The notes under the pieces are model-generated. The model was given only the letters and a program-made list of their open reading frames with translations, did not search any database and was not told the origin of the DNA. From assembly GCA_044442865.1 (NCBI GenBank), contig JBISJU010000001.1, forward strand, positions 1 through 64,000: a stretch of DNA of 64,000 nt. Direction: 5' to 3'. The DNA comes from Makana argininalis_C (GTDB taxonomy: Bacteria > Pseudomonadota > Gammaproteobacteria > Enterobacterales > Enterobacteriaceae). Position 1 is the first letter of the stretch, and each line of letters opens with the position of its first letter. Below are positions 26,444-35,464 of the stretch, in pieces. A program made the position numbers and the translations under genes.

Positions 26444-26487
26444 TTTAATTTTTATAGTTAATATTAATATTAACTATAAAAATTAAA
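26444..26487. repeat. 44-bp perfect palindrome, rpoH/rsmD spacer
   Basis: Bases 26444-26487 equal their own reverse complement, with no central gap. The sequence is A+T apart from one G-C pair in each half. It ends 15 bases before the rsmD ATG and begins 116 bases upstream of the rpoH start, within the divergent spacer. As DNA it could extrude a cruciform or bind a dimeric protein; as RNA it would fold into a hairpin that could mask the rsmD start. No known operator consensus was recognised. Confidence 0.75.
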
Positions 26488-26502
26488 ATTAAAAATATAA
26501 AT

Positions 26503-27057
26503 ATGTTTAAAATTAAAACTATTATTTCCACTGGGTATTTAAAAAACAAACAAATAATATTTACTTTAAAGTCTAATTTAAGACCTACAAAAAATATTAT
26601 TAAAAAAACATTATTTAATTGGATATCTAAATTAATATATGGGTCAAAATGTTTAGATTGTTTTTCAGGAAGCGGATCATTAGGTTTTGAATCTATTTCT
26701 AGAGGATCTAACAGTGTTACATTTTTAGAAAAAAATAAAAATACTTATTTAGAATTAAAAAAAAATTTAACAAAATTTAAAATAAATAATGCAAATGTAG
26801 TTAATACAAACACAATTAAATGGTTAAATAAAAAAAGAGAAATATACGACATTATATATATCGACCCTCCTTTTAAAACAGATATGATTTTTAACACAAT
26901 TTATTTATTAATTAAAAATTCATTTATAAAATATAATTCATTAATATATATTGAATCAGAAAAAGAAAATTTGTATAGTTTTGTTCCTAATAATTGGTTT
27001 ATTTATAAAAGAAAAATTTCAGGAAATATTATATATTTGTTATATAAATGTAATTAA
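26503..27057 (+). CDS. rsmD: 16S rRNA m2G966 methyltransferase RsmD
   Basis: Methylates guanine 966 in the P-site region of 16S rRNA, using S-adenosylmethionine. The 184 residues contain LRPTKNIIKKTLFNW near 26-40, the SAM-binding motif CLDCFSGSGSLGFE near 50-63 and the catalytic IIYIDPPF motif near 120-127. Closest to E. coli RsmD throughout. The genes ftsY, ftsE and ftsX, which lie between rsmD and rpoH in E. coli, are absent. The ribosome-binding site is poor. Confidence 0.93.
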   Translation: MFKIKTIISTGYLKNKQIIFTLKSNLRPTKNIIKKTLFNWISKLIYGSKCLDCFSGSGSLGFESISRGSNSVTFLEKNKNTYLELKKNLTKFKINNANVVNTNTIKWLNKKREIYDIIYIDPPFKTDMIFNTIYLLIKNSFIKYNSLIYIESEKENLYSFVPNNWFIYKRKISGNIIYLLYKCN

Positions 27058-27233
27058 TTTAAATAAATAATATTTTATTATTTTTAACATTTAATGTAAT
27101 TAATTTTATGATTATTATTTTATATATAAAATTATTTAATTGAAATAAAAATTATTTTTAAATAAACAATATTTTAAAAAATTTATTAAACTAAAATAAA
27201 TAATCAAAATTAAAATAACAATATTAACAAAAT

Positions 27234-28175
27234 ATGAATAAAAAATATTTACATAAAAGTGTTTTATTAAAAGAAACAATTGAAAGTTTAAAAATTAAAC
27301 CTAATGGTATTTACATAGATTGTACATTTGGTAATGGTGGTCATTCAAATTTAATTTTAAAAAATTTAAATAAATACGGTAATCTTATTTCTATAGATAG
27401 AGATCCAAATTCTATTAAAAAAGCTTTATTATTAAAAGATAAAAGATTTAAAATAATTCATGGCAATTTCTCTCAAATAAATTATTTTATATCTAAATTA
27501 AATTTAATAGGTAAAATAAATGGCATAATATATGATTTAGGAGTATCATCTTTACAATTAGATAATCCTAAACGTGGTTTTTCTTTCATGAATAAAGGAC
27601 CTTTGGATATGAGAATGAATAATACTTGTGGACAATCTGCATATCAATGGTTATTAAATACAAATATTAAAAATATTGAATATGTTCTTAAAACATATGG
27701 CGAAGAGAGATTTTATAAAAAAATATCAAAATCAATTAATTATAAAAAAAATATAAAACCATTTAAAAATACAACAGAACTATCAAAAATAATTTCTAAA
27801 TCTATTTTTACAAAAAATAGATTTAGAAATCCATCAACTAGAAGTTTTCAAGCTATAAGAATTTATATTAATAATGAAATAGAAGAAATATCAAAATCTC
27901 TTAAAAATATAATAAATATTTTAAATATAGGTGGTAGATTGGCTTTAATAAGTTTTCATTCTATAGAACACAGATTAATAAAAAATTTTATTAATAAATT
28001 TTCAAAAAATAATACAAATATAGTTAATTTTAAAACAAATGAAAAAAAAAAAAAAATAAAATATTTAAATAAAATAAAATTAAAAAAAATTTTAAAAATA
28101 AAACCTTCTAAAAAAGAAATTAAAAATAATCCAAGATCTAGAAGTTCAATTTTAAGAGTTGTTGAAAAAATATAA
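27234..28175 (+). CDS. rsmH: 16S rRNA m4C1402 methyltransferase RsmH (MraW)
   Basis: Methylates N4 of cytidine 1402 in the P site of 16S rRNA. The 313 residues start HKSVLLKETIESLKI; the SAM motif YIDCTFGNGGHS lies near 28-39, followed by GIIYDLGVSSLQLDNPKRGFSF and ISFHSIEHRLIKNF. An in-frame A15 tract (28042-28056) codes for lysines in the C-terminal part. In relatives this gene heads the dcw cell-wall/division cluster; here none of those genes follows. Confidence 0.96.
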   Translation: MNKKYLHKSVLLKETIESLKIKPNGIYIDCTFGNGGHSNLILKNLNKYGNLISIDRDPNSIKKALLLKDKRFKIIHGNFSQINYFISKLNLIGKINGIIYDLGVSSLQLDNPKRGFSFMNKGPLDMRMNNTCGQSAYQWLLNTNIKNIEYVLKTYGEERFYKKISKSINYKKNIKPFKNTTELSKIISKSIFTKNRFRNPSTRSFQAIRIYINNEIEEISKSLKNIINILNIGGRLALISFHSIEHRLIKNFINKFSKNNTNIVNFKTNEKKKKIKYLNKIKLKKILKIKPSKKEIKNNPRSRSSILRVVEKI

Positions 28176-28320
28176 TTTATATTAATTTATTTTATCACTT
28201 TATTATTTCATATATATTAAAATTTGATATTTAAAATAAAAAATCTAAATTAAATTATTATTTTTTAAAATCAATTATTAATTTAATTATAATTTTTAAT
28301 GTAATTTATTATAATAATGT

Positions 28321-28668
28321 TTATTTAATATTTTTTAAGTTATTGTCTTTAATAAAATTAAAATTTATTTTTATTTTAATATAAAAAATATTGATTGATA
28401 TATTATATTTTAATGTAGATAACAATATAGATTGTTTTTTTAAAATTTGAATTTTACAACTGTAATTAAGAGTTTCTATTATAATAATTCCTTTATTAAT
28501 ATTTAAAATATTAAATAATTTATAAATAGAAATAGGTAAAAGTTTTTTAAAAATATAATTAATTTTTAAAATAATAAAATATTTTTTTTTAAATTTATGT
28601 AAATATATTGACTTTTTATTTTTTAAATCATACATAAAATTACTAATTAATACAGGTTGTTTTGTCAT
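28321..28668 (-). CDS. Candidate DciA (DUF721) replicative helicase loader/operator
   Basis: A 115-residue basic protein read divergently from secA. Residues about 35-105 match the DUF721/DciA pattern by eye: an LLP motif (KKLLPISIYKLF), a strand pair where GIIIIETLN fits the family's G-Lvle-a-a, then KKQSILLSTLKYN where the family has LRyeqp-LL-aLr, and finally FYIKIKINFNF where the family has I-IrINP. In Pseudomonas and other gammaproteobacteria lacking dnaC, dciA lies between lpxC and secA, as here, and I recall it reading away from secA. DciA helps place DnaB, which is encoded at 57288. No catalytic residues are expected. A secM-like gene is unlikely, because there is no signal peptide or arrest motif. 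Moderate confidence. Confidence 0.6.
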   Translation of the reverse strand: MTKQPVLISNFMYDLKNKKSIYLHKFKKKYFIILKINYIFKKLLPISIYKLFNILNINKGIIIIETLNYSCKIQILKKQSILLSTLKYNISINIFYIKIKINFNFIKDNNLKNIK

Positions 28669-28749
28669 ATTATAAAATATAATTTGTTTAAATATTTTTT
28701 TTAAATTATTATAAAATAAATTAAAATTATTTAAAGAGATTTTAATATT

Positions 28750-31221
28750 ATGTTTAAAAAAATAATTAATAAAATTTTAGGTAATAGTAACGATAAATAT
28801 ATTAAAAATATAAAAAAAACAGTTTTATCAATTAATAAATTAGAAAAAAAAATAAAAATTTTAAATAATAAACATCTTTCAAATAAAACACAAGAATTTA
28901 AATATAGAATTCACAATGGTGAAAGTTTAGATCAAATATTACCTGAAGCATTCGCGGTAGTTAGAGAAGCTAGCAAAAGATTACTTAATATGCGTCATTT
29001 TGATGTCCAATTAATAGGAGGAATAGTACTTAATAATAATTGTATAGCAGAAATGTATACTGGAGAAGGTAAAACATTAACTGCTACTTTACCAGCTTAT
29101 CTTAATGCTTTAAAAGGGAAAGGGGTACATATAGTTACAGTAAATGATTATTTAGCTAATCGTGATGCAGAAAAAAACAAAAAATTATTTGAATTTTTAA
29201 ATTTAACTGTAAAAAGTAATTTAAATGGAATGACATCATATCAAAAACGTTTAGCTTATTCTGCTGATATTACATATGGTACTAATCATGAATATGGTTT
29301 TGATTATCTTAGAGATAACATGGTTTTTACACAAGAAAATAGGGTTCAAAGAAAATTGAATTTTGCACTATTAGATGAAGTTGATTCTATTTTAATAGAT
29401 GAATCAAGAATACCTCTTGTAATATCAGGTGAAGAAGAAGATAGATCAGATATATATATAATGATTGATAAAATTATTAAAAATGTTATTAAAAAAAATA
29501 TAAAAAATTTAAATTATAATGAATATTATTATATTGATGAAAAATTAAAACAAGTAATTTTACATGAAAAAGGATTAATTTTAATTGAAAATATTTTAAT
29601 CAAAAAAAAAATAATAAAAAAAAAAGAATTTTTATATTCTAATGCTAATATTTATTTAATGAATCATATTTTATTAGCTTTAAAAGCTTATATTTTATTT
29701 AACAAAAATGTAGATTATATAATTAAAAATGGTAAAATATTGATAATTAATGAAAACACTGGAAGAATTATGAATGATCAAAGATGGTCTAATGGTTTAC
29801 ATCAAGCAATAGAAGCAAAAGAAAATGTTAATATTCAAAAAGAAAATAAAAATTTATCTTCTATAACTTTACAAAATTATTTTCGTTTATACAAAAAATT
29901 ATCGGGAATGACAGGTACAGCTAAAACAGAATCATTAGAATTTAAAAATATTTATAAATTAAATACCATTGTTATTCCAACTAATAAACCAATAATACGT
30001 AAAGATTTTTTAGATCTATTTTTTTTAACAGAAAAAGAAAAAATTAAAGCCATTATTAATGAAATAATATCTTGTAACAAAAGAAAACAACCGGTTTTAG
30101 TAGGAACAATTTCTATTGCAAAATCAGAATTAATTTCAAATGAACTTAAAAAAATTGGTATAAAACATAAAATATTAAATGCGAAATTGTACCATAAAGA
30201 AGCAGAAATAATATCTAAAGCTGGAATACCAGGATCTGTAACTATAGCCACTAATATGGCTGGAAGAGGTACTGATATTGTATTAGGTGGAGTAAATACA
30301 ACAAATTCAATTTTAAATAAAAATAATATTTTATTTAAAAAAAAATGGAAATTTAGAAATAAATCAGTTTTAAAATCTGGAGGATTACATGTAATAGGAA
30401 CAGAACATCATGAATCTCGTCGTATAGATAATCAACTTAGAGGACGCTCTGGAAGACAAGGAGATTACGGATCATCACGTTTTTATTTATCAATGGAAGA
30501 TTCTTTGATAAGAATTTTTGCTTCTAAGAATATTTACAATTTTATTAAAAAATTACATCTAAAAATTGAAACATTAACAGAGCATCCTTTTATTAATAAA
30601 TTTATTAAAAATGCTCAAATTCAGATAGAAAATAAAAATTTTAATATCAGAAAAAATCTGATGGATTATGATGATATAATTAATTATCAAAGATTATTAA
30701 TATATAATCAAAGAAAAGAATTTCTTGAATCTAAAGATATAAGTAAAATAATTAAAAATATTAGAATAGATGTAATTAATACATTAATTGATAAATTTAT
30801 GCATTTGAAATGTAAAAATATATTTAAAATTAATAAATTAATAAATTGTTTAAAACATGATTTTAATATAAAATTAAATTTAAATAAATTAAAAATTAAT
30901 AATATAAAAAATTTAGAAAAAGAAAATTTTAAAAGAATTATAATTTATAAATTAATAAATAATTATAATAAAATAAAAAATATAATTGGATATAAAAAAA
31001 TAAAAATTTTTGAAAAAAACATAATGTTAAATTCAATTGATGAATTTTGGAAAGAATATTTATATTCAGTTGATTATTTAAAAAAAGGTATAAATCTTCG
31101 TATATATGTTCAGAAAAAACCTAAACAAGAATACAAAAAAGAATCTTTTATAATGTTTAAATATATGATAGAATCATTAAAATATCAAGTAATAAGTATC
31201 TTAAGTAATATTAATATTTAA
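28750..31221 (+). CDS. secA: Protein translocase ATPase SecA, lacking the C-terminal tail
   Basis: Cytoplasmic motor that pushes preproteins through SecYEG. The 823 residues are about 80 fewer than E. coli SecA. Walker A MYTGEGKTLTATLP lies near 102-115, DEAD-type LLDEVDSILIDE near 207-218, then the second nucleotide-binding fold with TNMAGRGTDIVLGG and RGRSGRQGD. The helical scaffold ends at YQVISILSNINI, aligned with ISTLSKVQV of E. coli. The following linker and zinc-binding tail (CxCxSGxxxxxCH), used for SecB and lipid contact, is missing entirely. The motor core looks functional. Confidence 0.97.
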   Translation: MFKKIINKILGNSNDKYIKNIKKTVLSINKLEKKIKILNNKHLSNKTQEFKYRIHNGESLDQILPEAFAVVREASKRLLNMRHFDVQLIGGIVLNNNCIAEMYTGEGKTLTATLPAYLNALKGKGVHIVTVNDYLANRDAEKNKKLFEFLNLTVKSNLNGMTSYQKRLAYSADITYGTNHEYGFDYLRDNMVFTQENRVQRKLNFALLDEVDSILIDESRIPLVISGEEEDRSDIYIMIDKIIKNVIKKNIKNLNYNEYYYIDEKLKQVILHEKGLILIENILIKKKIIKKKEFLYSNANIYLMNHILLALKAYILFNKNVDYIIKNGKILIINENTGRIMNDQRWSNGLHQAIEAKENVNIQKENKNLSSITLQNYFRLYKKLSGMTGTAKTESLEFKNIYKLNTIVIPTNKPIIRKDFLDLFFLTEKEKIKAIINEIISCNKRKQPVLVGTISIAKSELISNELKKIGIKHKILNAKLYHKEAEIISKAGIPGSVTIATNMAGRGTDIVLGGVNTTNSILNKNNILFKKKWKFRNKSVLKSGGLHVIGTEHHESRRIDNQLRGRSGRQGDYGSSRFYLSMEDSLIRIFASKNIYNFIKKLHLKIETLTEHPFINKFIKNAQIQIENKNFNIRKNLMDYDDIINYQRLLIYNQRKEFLESKDISKIIKNIRIDVINTLIDKFMHLKCKNIFKINKLINCLKHDFNIKLNLNKLKINNIKNLEKENFKRIIIYKLINNYNKIKNIIGYKKIKIFEKNIMLNSIDEFWKEYLYSVDYLKKGINLRIYVQKKPKQEYKKESFIMFKYMIESLKYQVISILSNINI

Positions 31222-31733
31222 TATAAATTATTATTATTAATAAAAAATATAAATTTTATTAAAAAATTTAACTAATATCCTAAAACTTAAAAAATTTATA
31301 ATTTAAGTATAAAAAAAAAAAATTAAAAAAACAAAATAATTGATAAATTGAATTGTTAATTTAAAAATTAAAATATTTATAAAATTTTATATAATTAATA
31401 ATTTTTATTATATTAATATTTAATTATTATTATTAATAAAAATATAAAATTACAATAATTTTAAAAATATATAAATTAAAAAAAAATTAAAAATATTTTT
31501 TGAATATATATAAATATATATAATTAATATATATAAAATGCTATATTATTAAATTATGTATTTATATAATATAAATAATTTTATTATATTAAATAAAAAA
31601 TACTAAAAAATTATTCATTTAATAAATGAAATATTTAGTAAATAAATTTAATTTATTTTATTAAAAATTAAAAAATTTATATTTTAAATTTTTTTTTATA
31701 AAATTTAAATATATATATTGAGAATTAAATAAA
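31222..31733. other. 512-base AT-rich spacer with no recognisable gene
   Basis: The longest gene-free stretch of the window, between secA and argB. No ORF of useful length, tRNA fold or ribosome-binding site was seen on either strand except that of argB at the end. It contains several short AT dyads, the clearest being the composite repeat at 31601-31640. In E. coli relatives mutT follows secA, and argC precedes argB, so this is probably eroded gene remnant. Nothing in it can be assigned. Confidence 0.5.
31601..31640. repeat. Composite dyad in the secA-argB spacer
   Basis: An outer 7-bp pair (TACTAAA at 31601-31607 with its complement at 31634-31640) surrounds an inner 7-bp pair (TTCATTT at 31614-31620 with 31624-31630) with a 3-base loop. 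It lies about 95 bases before argB. It could be a residual secA terminator. It does not match the ArgR box, whose half-site order is the opposite. Confidence 0.35.
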
Positions 31734-32510
31734 ATGAATCCTTTAGTTATTAAAATAGGTGGTATACTTCTAGATAATAAAGAAGCTTTATATAATTTAT
31801 TTTATGCAATTAGTAAAAATCAACATCATAAAAATAGATCTTTAATTATAATACACGGTGGTGGTTTTTTAATAGATAATTTAATGAAAAAACTTTATAT
31901 TCCAATTAAAAAAATAAATGGAATAAGAATAACACCTAAAGATCAAATTTCAATAATCATAGCTGCACTTGAAACTGTAAATAAAATTTTATTATCTTGG
32001 GCAAAAAAATTTAAAATTAATAAATCTTTAGGTTTATGTATCGGAGATGGTGATATATCAGATGTTAAATATATAAATAAAAAAATTGGTAATGTTGGTA
32101 ATATTTTAACAAAAAAATCAAATTTATTAAAAATATTAATTAAAAATAATTATCTACCAATAATTAATTCTATTGGAATAAATAATGATGGAAATTTAAT
32201 TAACATTAATGCTGATCAAGTAGCCGCTTCAATAGCTGAATCTTTAAATGCAGATTTAATTTTTCTTACAGATGTTAGTTGTGTATTTGATGGAAAAGGA
32301 AAAAAAATTAAAAAAATTACAAATAAAACATCAAAAAAATTAATATCTAAAGGAATTATTACTAACGGTATGATAGTTAAAATTAAATCTGCAATTAAAA
32401 CATCTAAAATTCTTAAAAAATCTGTTGAAATATGTAGTTGGTACAGATCTGATAAATTATTAAATATTTTTAAAGGACAATCATACGGTACATGTGTTTA
32501 TTTTAAATAA
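31734..32510 (+). CDS. argB: Acetylglutamate kinase
   Basis: Second step of arginine synthesis: phosphorylates N-acetyl-L-glutamate. The 258 residues equal the E. coli length. VIKIGGILLDN near 5-15 is the phosphate-binding loop; IIIHGGGFLID near 38-48 and NINADQVAASIAESLNADLIFLTDV near 155-180 are the substrate and ATP regions. argH follows after 72 bases. In E. coli the order is argC-argB-argH; argC is not upstream here. Confidence 0.97.
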   Translation: MNPLVIKIGGILLDNKEALYNLFYAISKNQHHKNRSLIIIHGGGFLIDNLMKKLYIPIKKINGIRITPKDQISIIIAALETVNKILLSWAKKFKINKSLGLCIGDGDISDVKYINKKIGNVGNILTKKSNLLKILIKNNYLPIINSIGINNDGNLININADQVAASIAESLNADLIFLTDVSCVFDGKGKKIKKITNKTSKKLISKGIITNGMIVKIKSAIKTSKILKKSVEICSWYRSDKLLNIFKGQSYGTCVYFK

Positions 32511-32582
32511 AAAAAATTTGTATAATTATTTTATTTCAAAAAATTATTATTTAATTTAAATTATTTAAATAGGAAAATTAAT

Positions 32583-33959
32583 ATGTCACTATGGGGAGGT
32601 CGTTTTAATGAAAGTTCAGATAAATTATTTAAGATCTTTAATAATTCATTAAAAATTGATTATAAATTAATTAAACATGATATTATATGTTCTATTGCTT
32701 GGTCTAAATCACTTTTAAATGCAAATATTATAAATAAAAAAGAATATTTAAAATTAAAAAATTCACTAAATAGTATATTAAAAGAATTTAATAAAAATTC
32801 CGAAAAAATAATTTTAAGTAATGAAGAAGATATTCATAGCTGGGTTGAAAAAAGATTAATAGAAAAAATAGGAGATATAGGTAAAAAATTACACACAGGA
32901 AGAAGTAGAAATGATCAAATAGCTACTGATCTTAAACTTTGGTGTAAAGAAAAAACATACTATGTTATAGAAATAATTAATAAACTAAGAAAAACATTAA
33001 TTAAAAAAGCTGAAAATAATATAGAATCTTTTATGCCATCATATACACATTTACAAATAGCTCAACCTACTACTTTTGCTCATTGGTGTTTAGCTTATAA
33101 TGAAATGTTATATAGAGATCAAGATCGTCTAAAAAATTCTATTAAAAGATTAAATCTAAGTCCTTTAGGTAGTGGAGCACTTACCGGAACTTCATATCCA
33201 ATTGATAGAGATAAATTAGCTAAAAAAATGGGGTTTAAAGAAGCAACAAAAAATAGTATTGATAGTGTTTCTGATAGAGATTATATTTTAGAATTACTTT
33301 TCAATTCAGCTGTAGGAATGATTCATTTATCAAGATTTGCTGAAGATCTAATATTTTTTAATACCAGTGAAGCTAATTTTATTGAATTATCTGATTTAGT
33401 AACATCAGGATCATCTCTTATGCCACAAAAAAAAAATCCTGATGCATTAGAACTTATAAGAGGAAAATGTGGTAAAGTTTCTGGTTATTTAATAGGTATG
33501 ATGATGACATTAAAAGGTTTACCTATGTCTTATAATAAAGATATTCAAGAAGATAAAGAATTTATTTTTAATTCTTTAGATACATGGATTGAATGTTTAA
33601 ATATGTCTAATTTAATATTAAATGGGTTAAAAATAAAAATTAAAAATTGCAAAGAAGCTGCTAAAAAAGGATATTCAAATGCTACAGATTTAGCAGATTA
33701 TTTAGTTTCAAAAGGTATATCATTTAGAAAATCACATAATATTGTTGGTAAAATAGTATTAGAAGCAATAAATAAGAAAATGACATTAGAATGTTTATCT
33801 ATAAATACATTTAAAAAATTCAGTTCTAAAATAGAAAATGATGTTTATTCAATATTAACAATTGAATCTTGTTTATCTAAAAGAAATGTTAAAGGAGGTT
33901 CTTCTATAAATCAAATTAATAAATCTATAAAAGAAGCTAAAAAAATAATAGAACAATAG
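32583..33959 (+). CDS. argH: Argininosuccinate lyase
   Basis: Last step of arginine synthesis: splits argininosuccinate into arginine and fumarate. The 458 residues match the family length. MSLWGGRFNESSDKLF starts the protein, HTGRSRNDQIATDL near 105-118 and TYPIDRD-type loops follow, and the fumarase/aspartase signature GSSLMPQKKNPD lies near 275-286 with the catalytic serine loop. AGGAAAA lies upstream. With argB it is the clearest host-provisioning gene in the window, if the host is an insect that needs arginine. Confidence 0.98.
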   Translation: MSLWGGRFNESSDKLFKIFNNSLKIDYKLIKHDIICSIAWSKSLLNANIINKKEYLKLKNSLNSILKEFNKNSEKIILSNEEDIHSWVEKRLIEKIGDIGKKLHTGRSRNDQIATDLKLWCKEKTYYVIEIINKLRKTLIKKAENNIESFMPSYTHLQIAQPTTFAHWCLAYNEMLYRDQDRLKNSIKRLNLSPLGSGALTGTSYPIDRDKLAKKMGFKEATKNSIDSVSDRDYILELLFNSAVGMIHLSRFAEDLIFFNTSEANFIELSDLVTSGSSLMPQKKNPDALELIRGKCGKVSGYLIGMMMTLKGLPMSYNKDIQEDKEFIFNSLDTWIECLNMSNLILNGLKIKIKNCKEAAKKGYSNATDLADYLVSKGISFRKSHNIVGKIVLEAINKKMTLECLSINTFKKFSSKIENDVYSILTIESCLSKRNVKGGSSINQINKSIKEAKKIIEQ

Positions 33960-34037
33960 AAATATTGAATTAAATTTTTTAAAATAATAAAAAAATAATT
34001 AAAAATAATAATATTTTTTAAATTGTGTTATTTTTTA

Positions 34038-34073
34038 TCTTAAATATTTACTTAAATAAATACTAATTTAAGA
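34038..34073. terminator. Possible bidirectional terminator between argH and rho
   Basis: TCTTAAAT (34038-34045) pairs with 34066-34073 and ATTTA (34046-34050) with 34057-34061; a 4-base bulge separates the stem halves on the right arm. A T-rich stretch precedes it on the plus strand, that is, an A-rich one in RNA. It sits in the 187-base spacer of the convergent pair argH and rho, where both transcripts need to stop. Weak, because the stem is mostly A-T. Confidence 0.3.
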
Positions 34074-34146
34074 CATTTATAAACTAAAATATAAAAATGA
34101 AATAAAGTATTCAAATTATTAATTATATAAATTAATTAATATTAAT

Positions 34147-35406
34147 TTATTTTCCTTTCATCATGTTAAAAAATTCAAAATTATTATTTGTCATTGATAA
34201 TTTACTAATTAAAAATTCTATTGCTTCTATTTCCATCATTGGATGAATAATTTTTCTCAAAATCCACATTTTTTGTAATTCTTCTTTTGTTGTAAGTAAC
34301 TCCTCCTTTCTAGTACCAGATCTATTATAATCAATAGCAGGAAAAACTCTTTTTTCCGCGATTTTACGTGAAAGATGTAATTCCATATTACCGGTACCTT
34401 TAAACTCTTCATAAATAATTTCATCCATTTTAGAACCAGTATCTATCAAAGCTGTTGCTATGATTGTTAAACTTCCTCCTTCTTCCATATTACGTGCAGC
34501 TCCAAAAAATCTTTTTGGTCTGTAAAGAGCATTTGAATCAATACCCCCTGTTAATACTTTTCCTGAAGTTGGCACTATATTATTATAAGCTCTAGCTAAT
34601 CTAGTAATGGAATCTAATAAAATAATTACATTTTTATTATGTTCTACTAACCTTTTAGCTTTTTCTATAACCATTTCAGAAACTTGAACATGTCTTGATG
34701 ACGGTTCGTCAAAAGTTGATGCTATTACTTCACCTTTAACTAGTCTTTTCATTTCTGTAACTTCTTCAGGACGTTCATCTATTAATAAAACAATAAGAAT
34801 ACTATCTGAATGATTATAAGAAATACTTTGCGCTATTTTTTGCAAAAGAATTGTTTTACCAGCTTTAGGTGGTGCTACTATTAAACCACGTTGTCCTCTT
34901 CCAATTGGAGATGCTAAATCTAATATTCTTGCAGTTAAATCTTCTTTGGATCCATTACCTCTTTCCATTTTTAATCTATTATTTGCATGAAGAGGTGTTA
35001 AATTTTCAAATAAAATTTTTTTATTTGAATTTTCAGGTTTATCATAATTAACTTTATTAATTTTTAATAAAGCAAAATAACGTTCTCCATCTTTAGGAGG
35101 TCTTATTTTTCCATAAATAGTATCACCAGTTCTTAAACTAAAACGTCTTATTTGACTTGGAGAAACATAAATATCATCTGGTCCAGCAAGATACGAACTA
35201 TCACTGGATCTTAAAAAACCAAAACCATCTTGCAATATTTCTAATACTCCGTCACCAAATATATCTTTTCCTCTTTTAGAATATGTTTTTAAAATTGAAA
35301 ATATTATATCTTGTTTACTCATTTTAGATAAATTTCCTAAACCCATATTTTCACCTATTAAATCTCTTTCTAAAATAGGTGTGTTCTTTAATTCTGTTAG
35401 ATTCAT
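34147..35406 (-). CDS. rho: Transcription termination factor Rho
   Basis: Hexameric RNA-dependent ATPase that stops untranslated transcripts. The 419 residues equal the E. coli length. The N-terminal cold-shock-like RNA-binding domain shows GFGFLRSSDSSYLAGPDDIYVSPSQIRRF near 62-90. Walker A is APPKAGKT near 177-184, Walker B VLLIDERPEEV near 206-216; the Q loop and R loop (RKIAEKRVFPAIDYNRSGTRKEE) follow. Retention of Rho fits a genome with very few intrinsic GC-rich terminators. Confidence 0.98.
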   Translation of the reverse strand: MNLTELKNTPILERDLIGENMGLGNLSKMSKQDIIFSILKTYSKRGKDIFGDGVLEILQDGFGFLRSSDSSYLAGPDDIYVSPSQIRRFSLRTGDTIYGKIRPPKDGERYFALLKINKVNYDKPENSNKKILFENLTPLHANNRLKMERGNGSKEDLTARILDLASPIGRGQRGLIVAPPKAGKTILLQKIAQSISYNHSDSILIVLLIDERPEEVTEMKRLVKGEVIASTFDEPSSRHVQVSEMVIEKAKRLVEHNKNVIILLDSITRLARAYNNIVPTSGKVLTGGIDSNALYRPKRFFGAARNMEEGGSLTIIATALIDTGSKMDEIIYEEFKGTGNMELHLSRKIAEKRVFPAIDYNRSGTRKEELLTTKEELQKMWILRKIIHPMMEIEAIEFLISKLSMTNNNFEFFNMMKGK

Positions 35407-35464
35407 AATTATTAATTCTTACAATCTTTGTGTATTTTTAAAAAAATTTATATTTTATATTTAA

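Noticed and set aside
31614..31630. Possible ArgR operator upstream of argB
   Set aside because: The dyad is TTCATTT-AAATGAA, while the ARG box has TGAAT-ATTCA half-sites in the opposite order, and no argR was seen.
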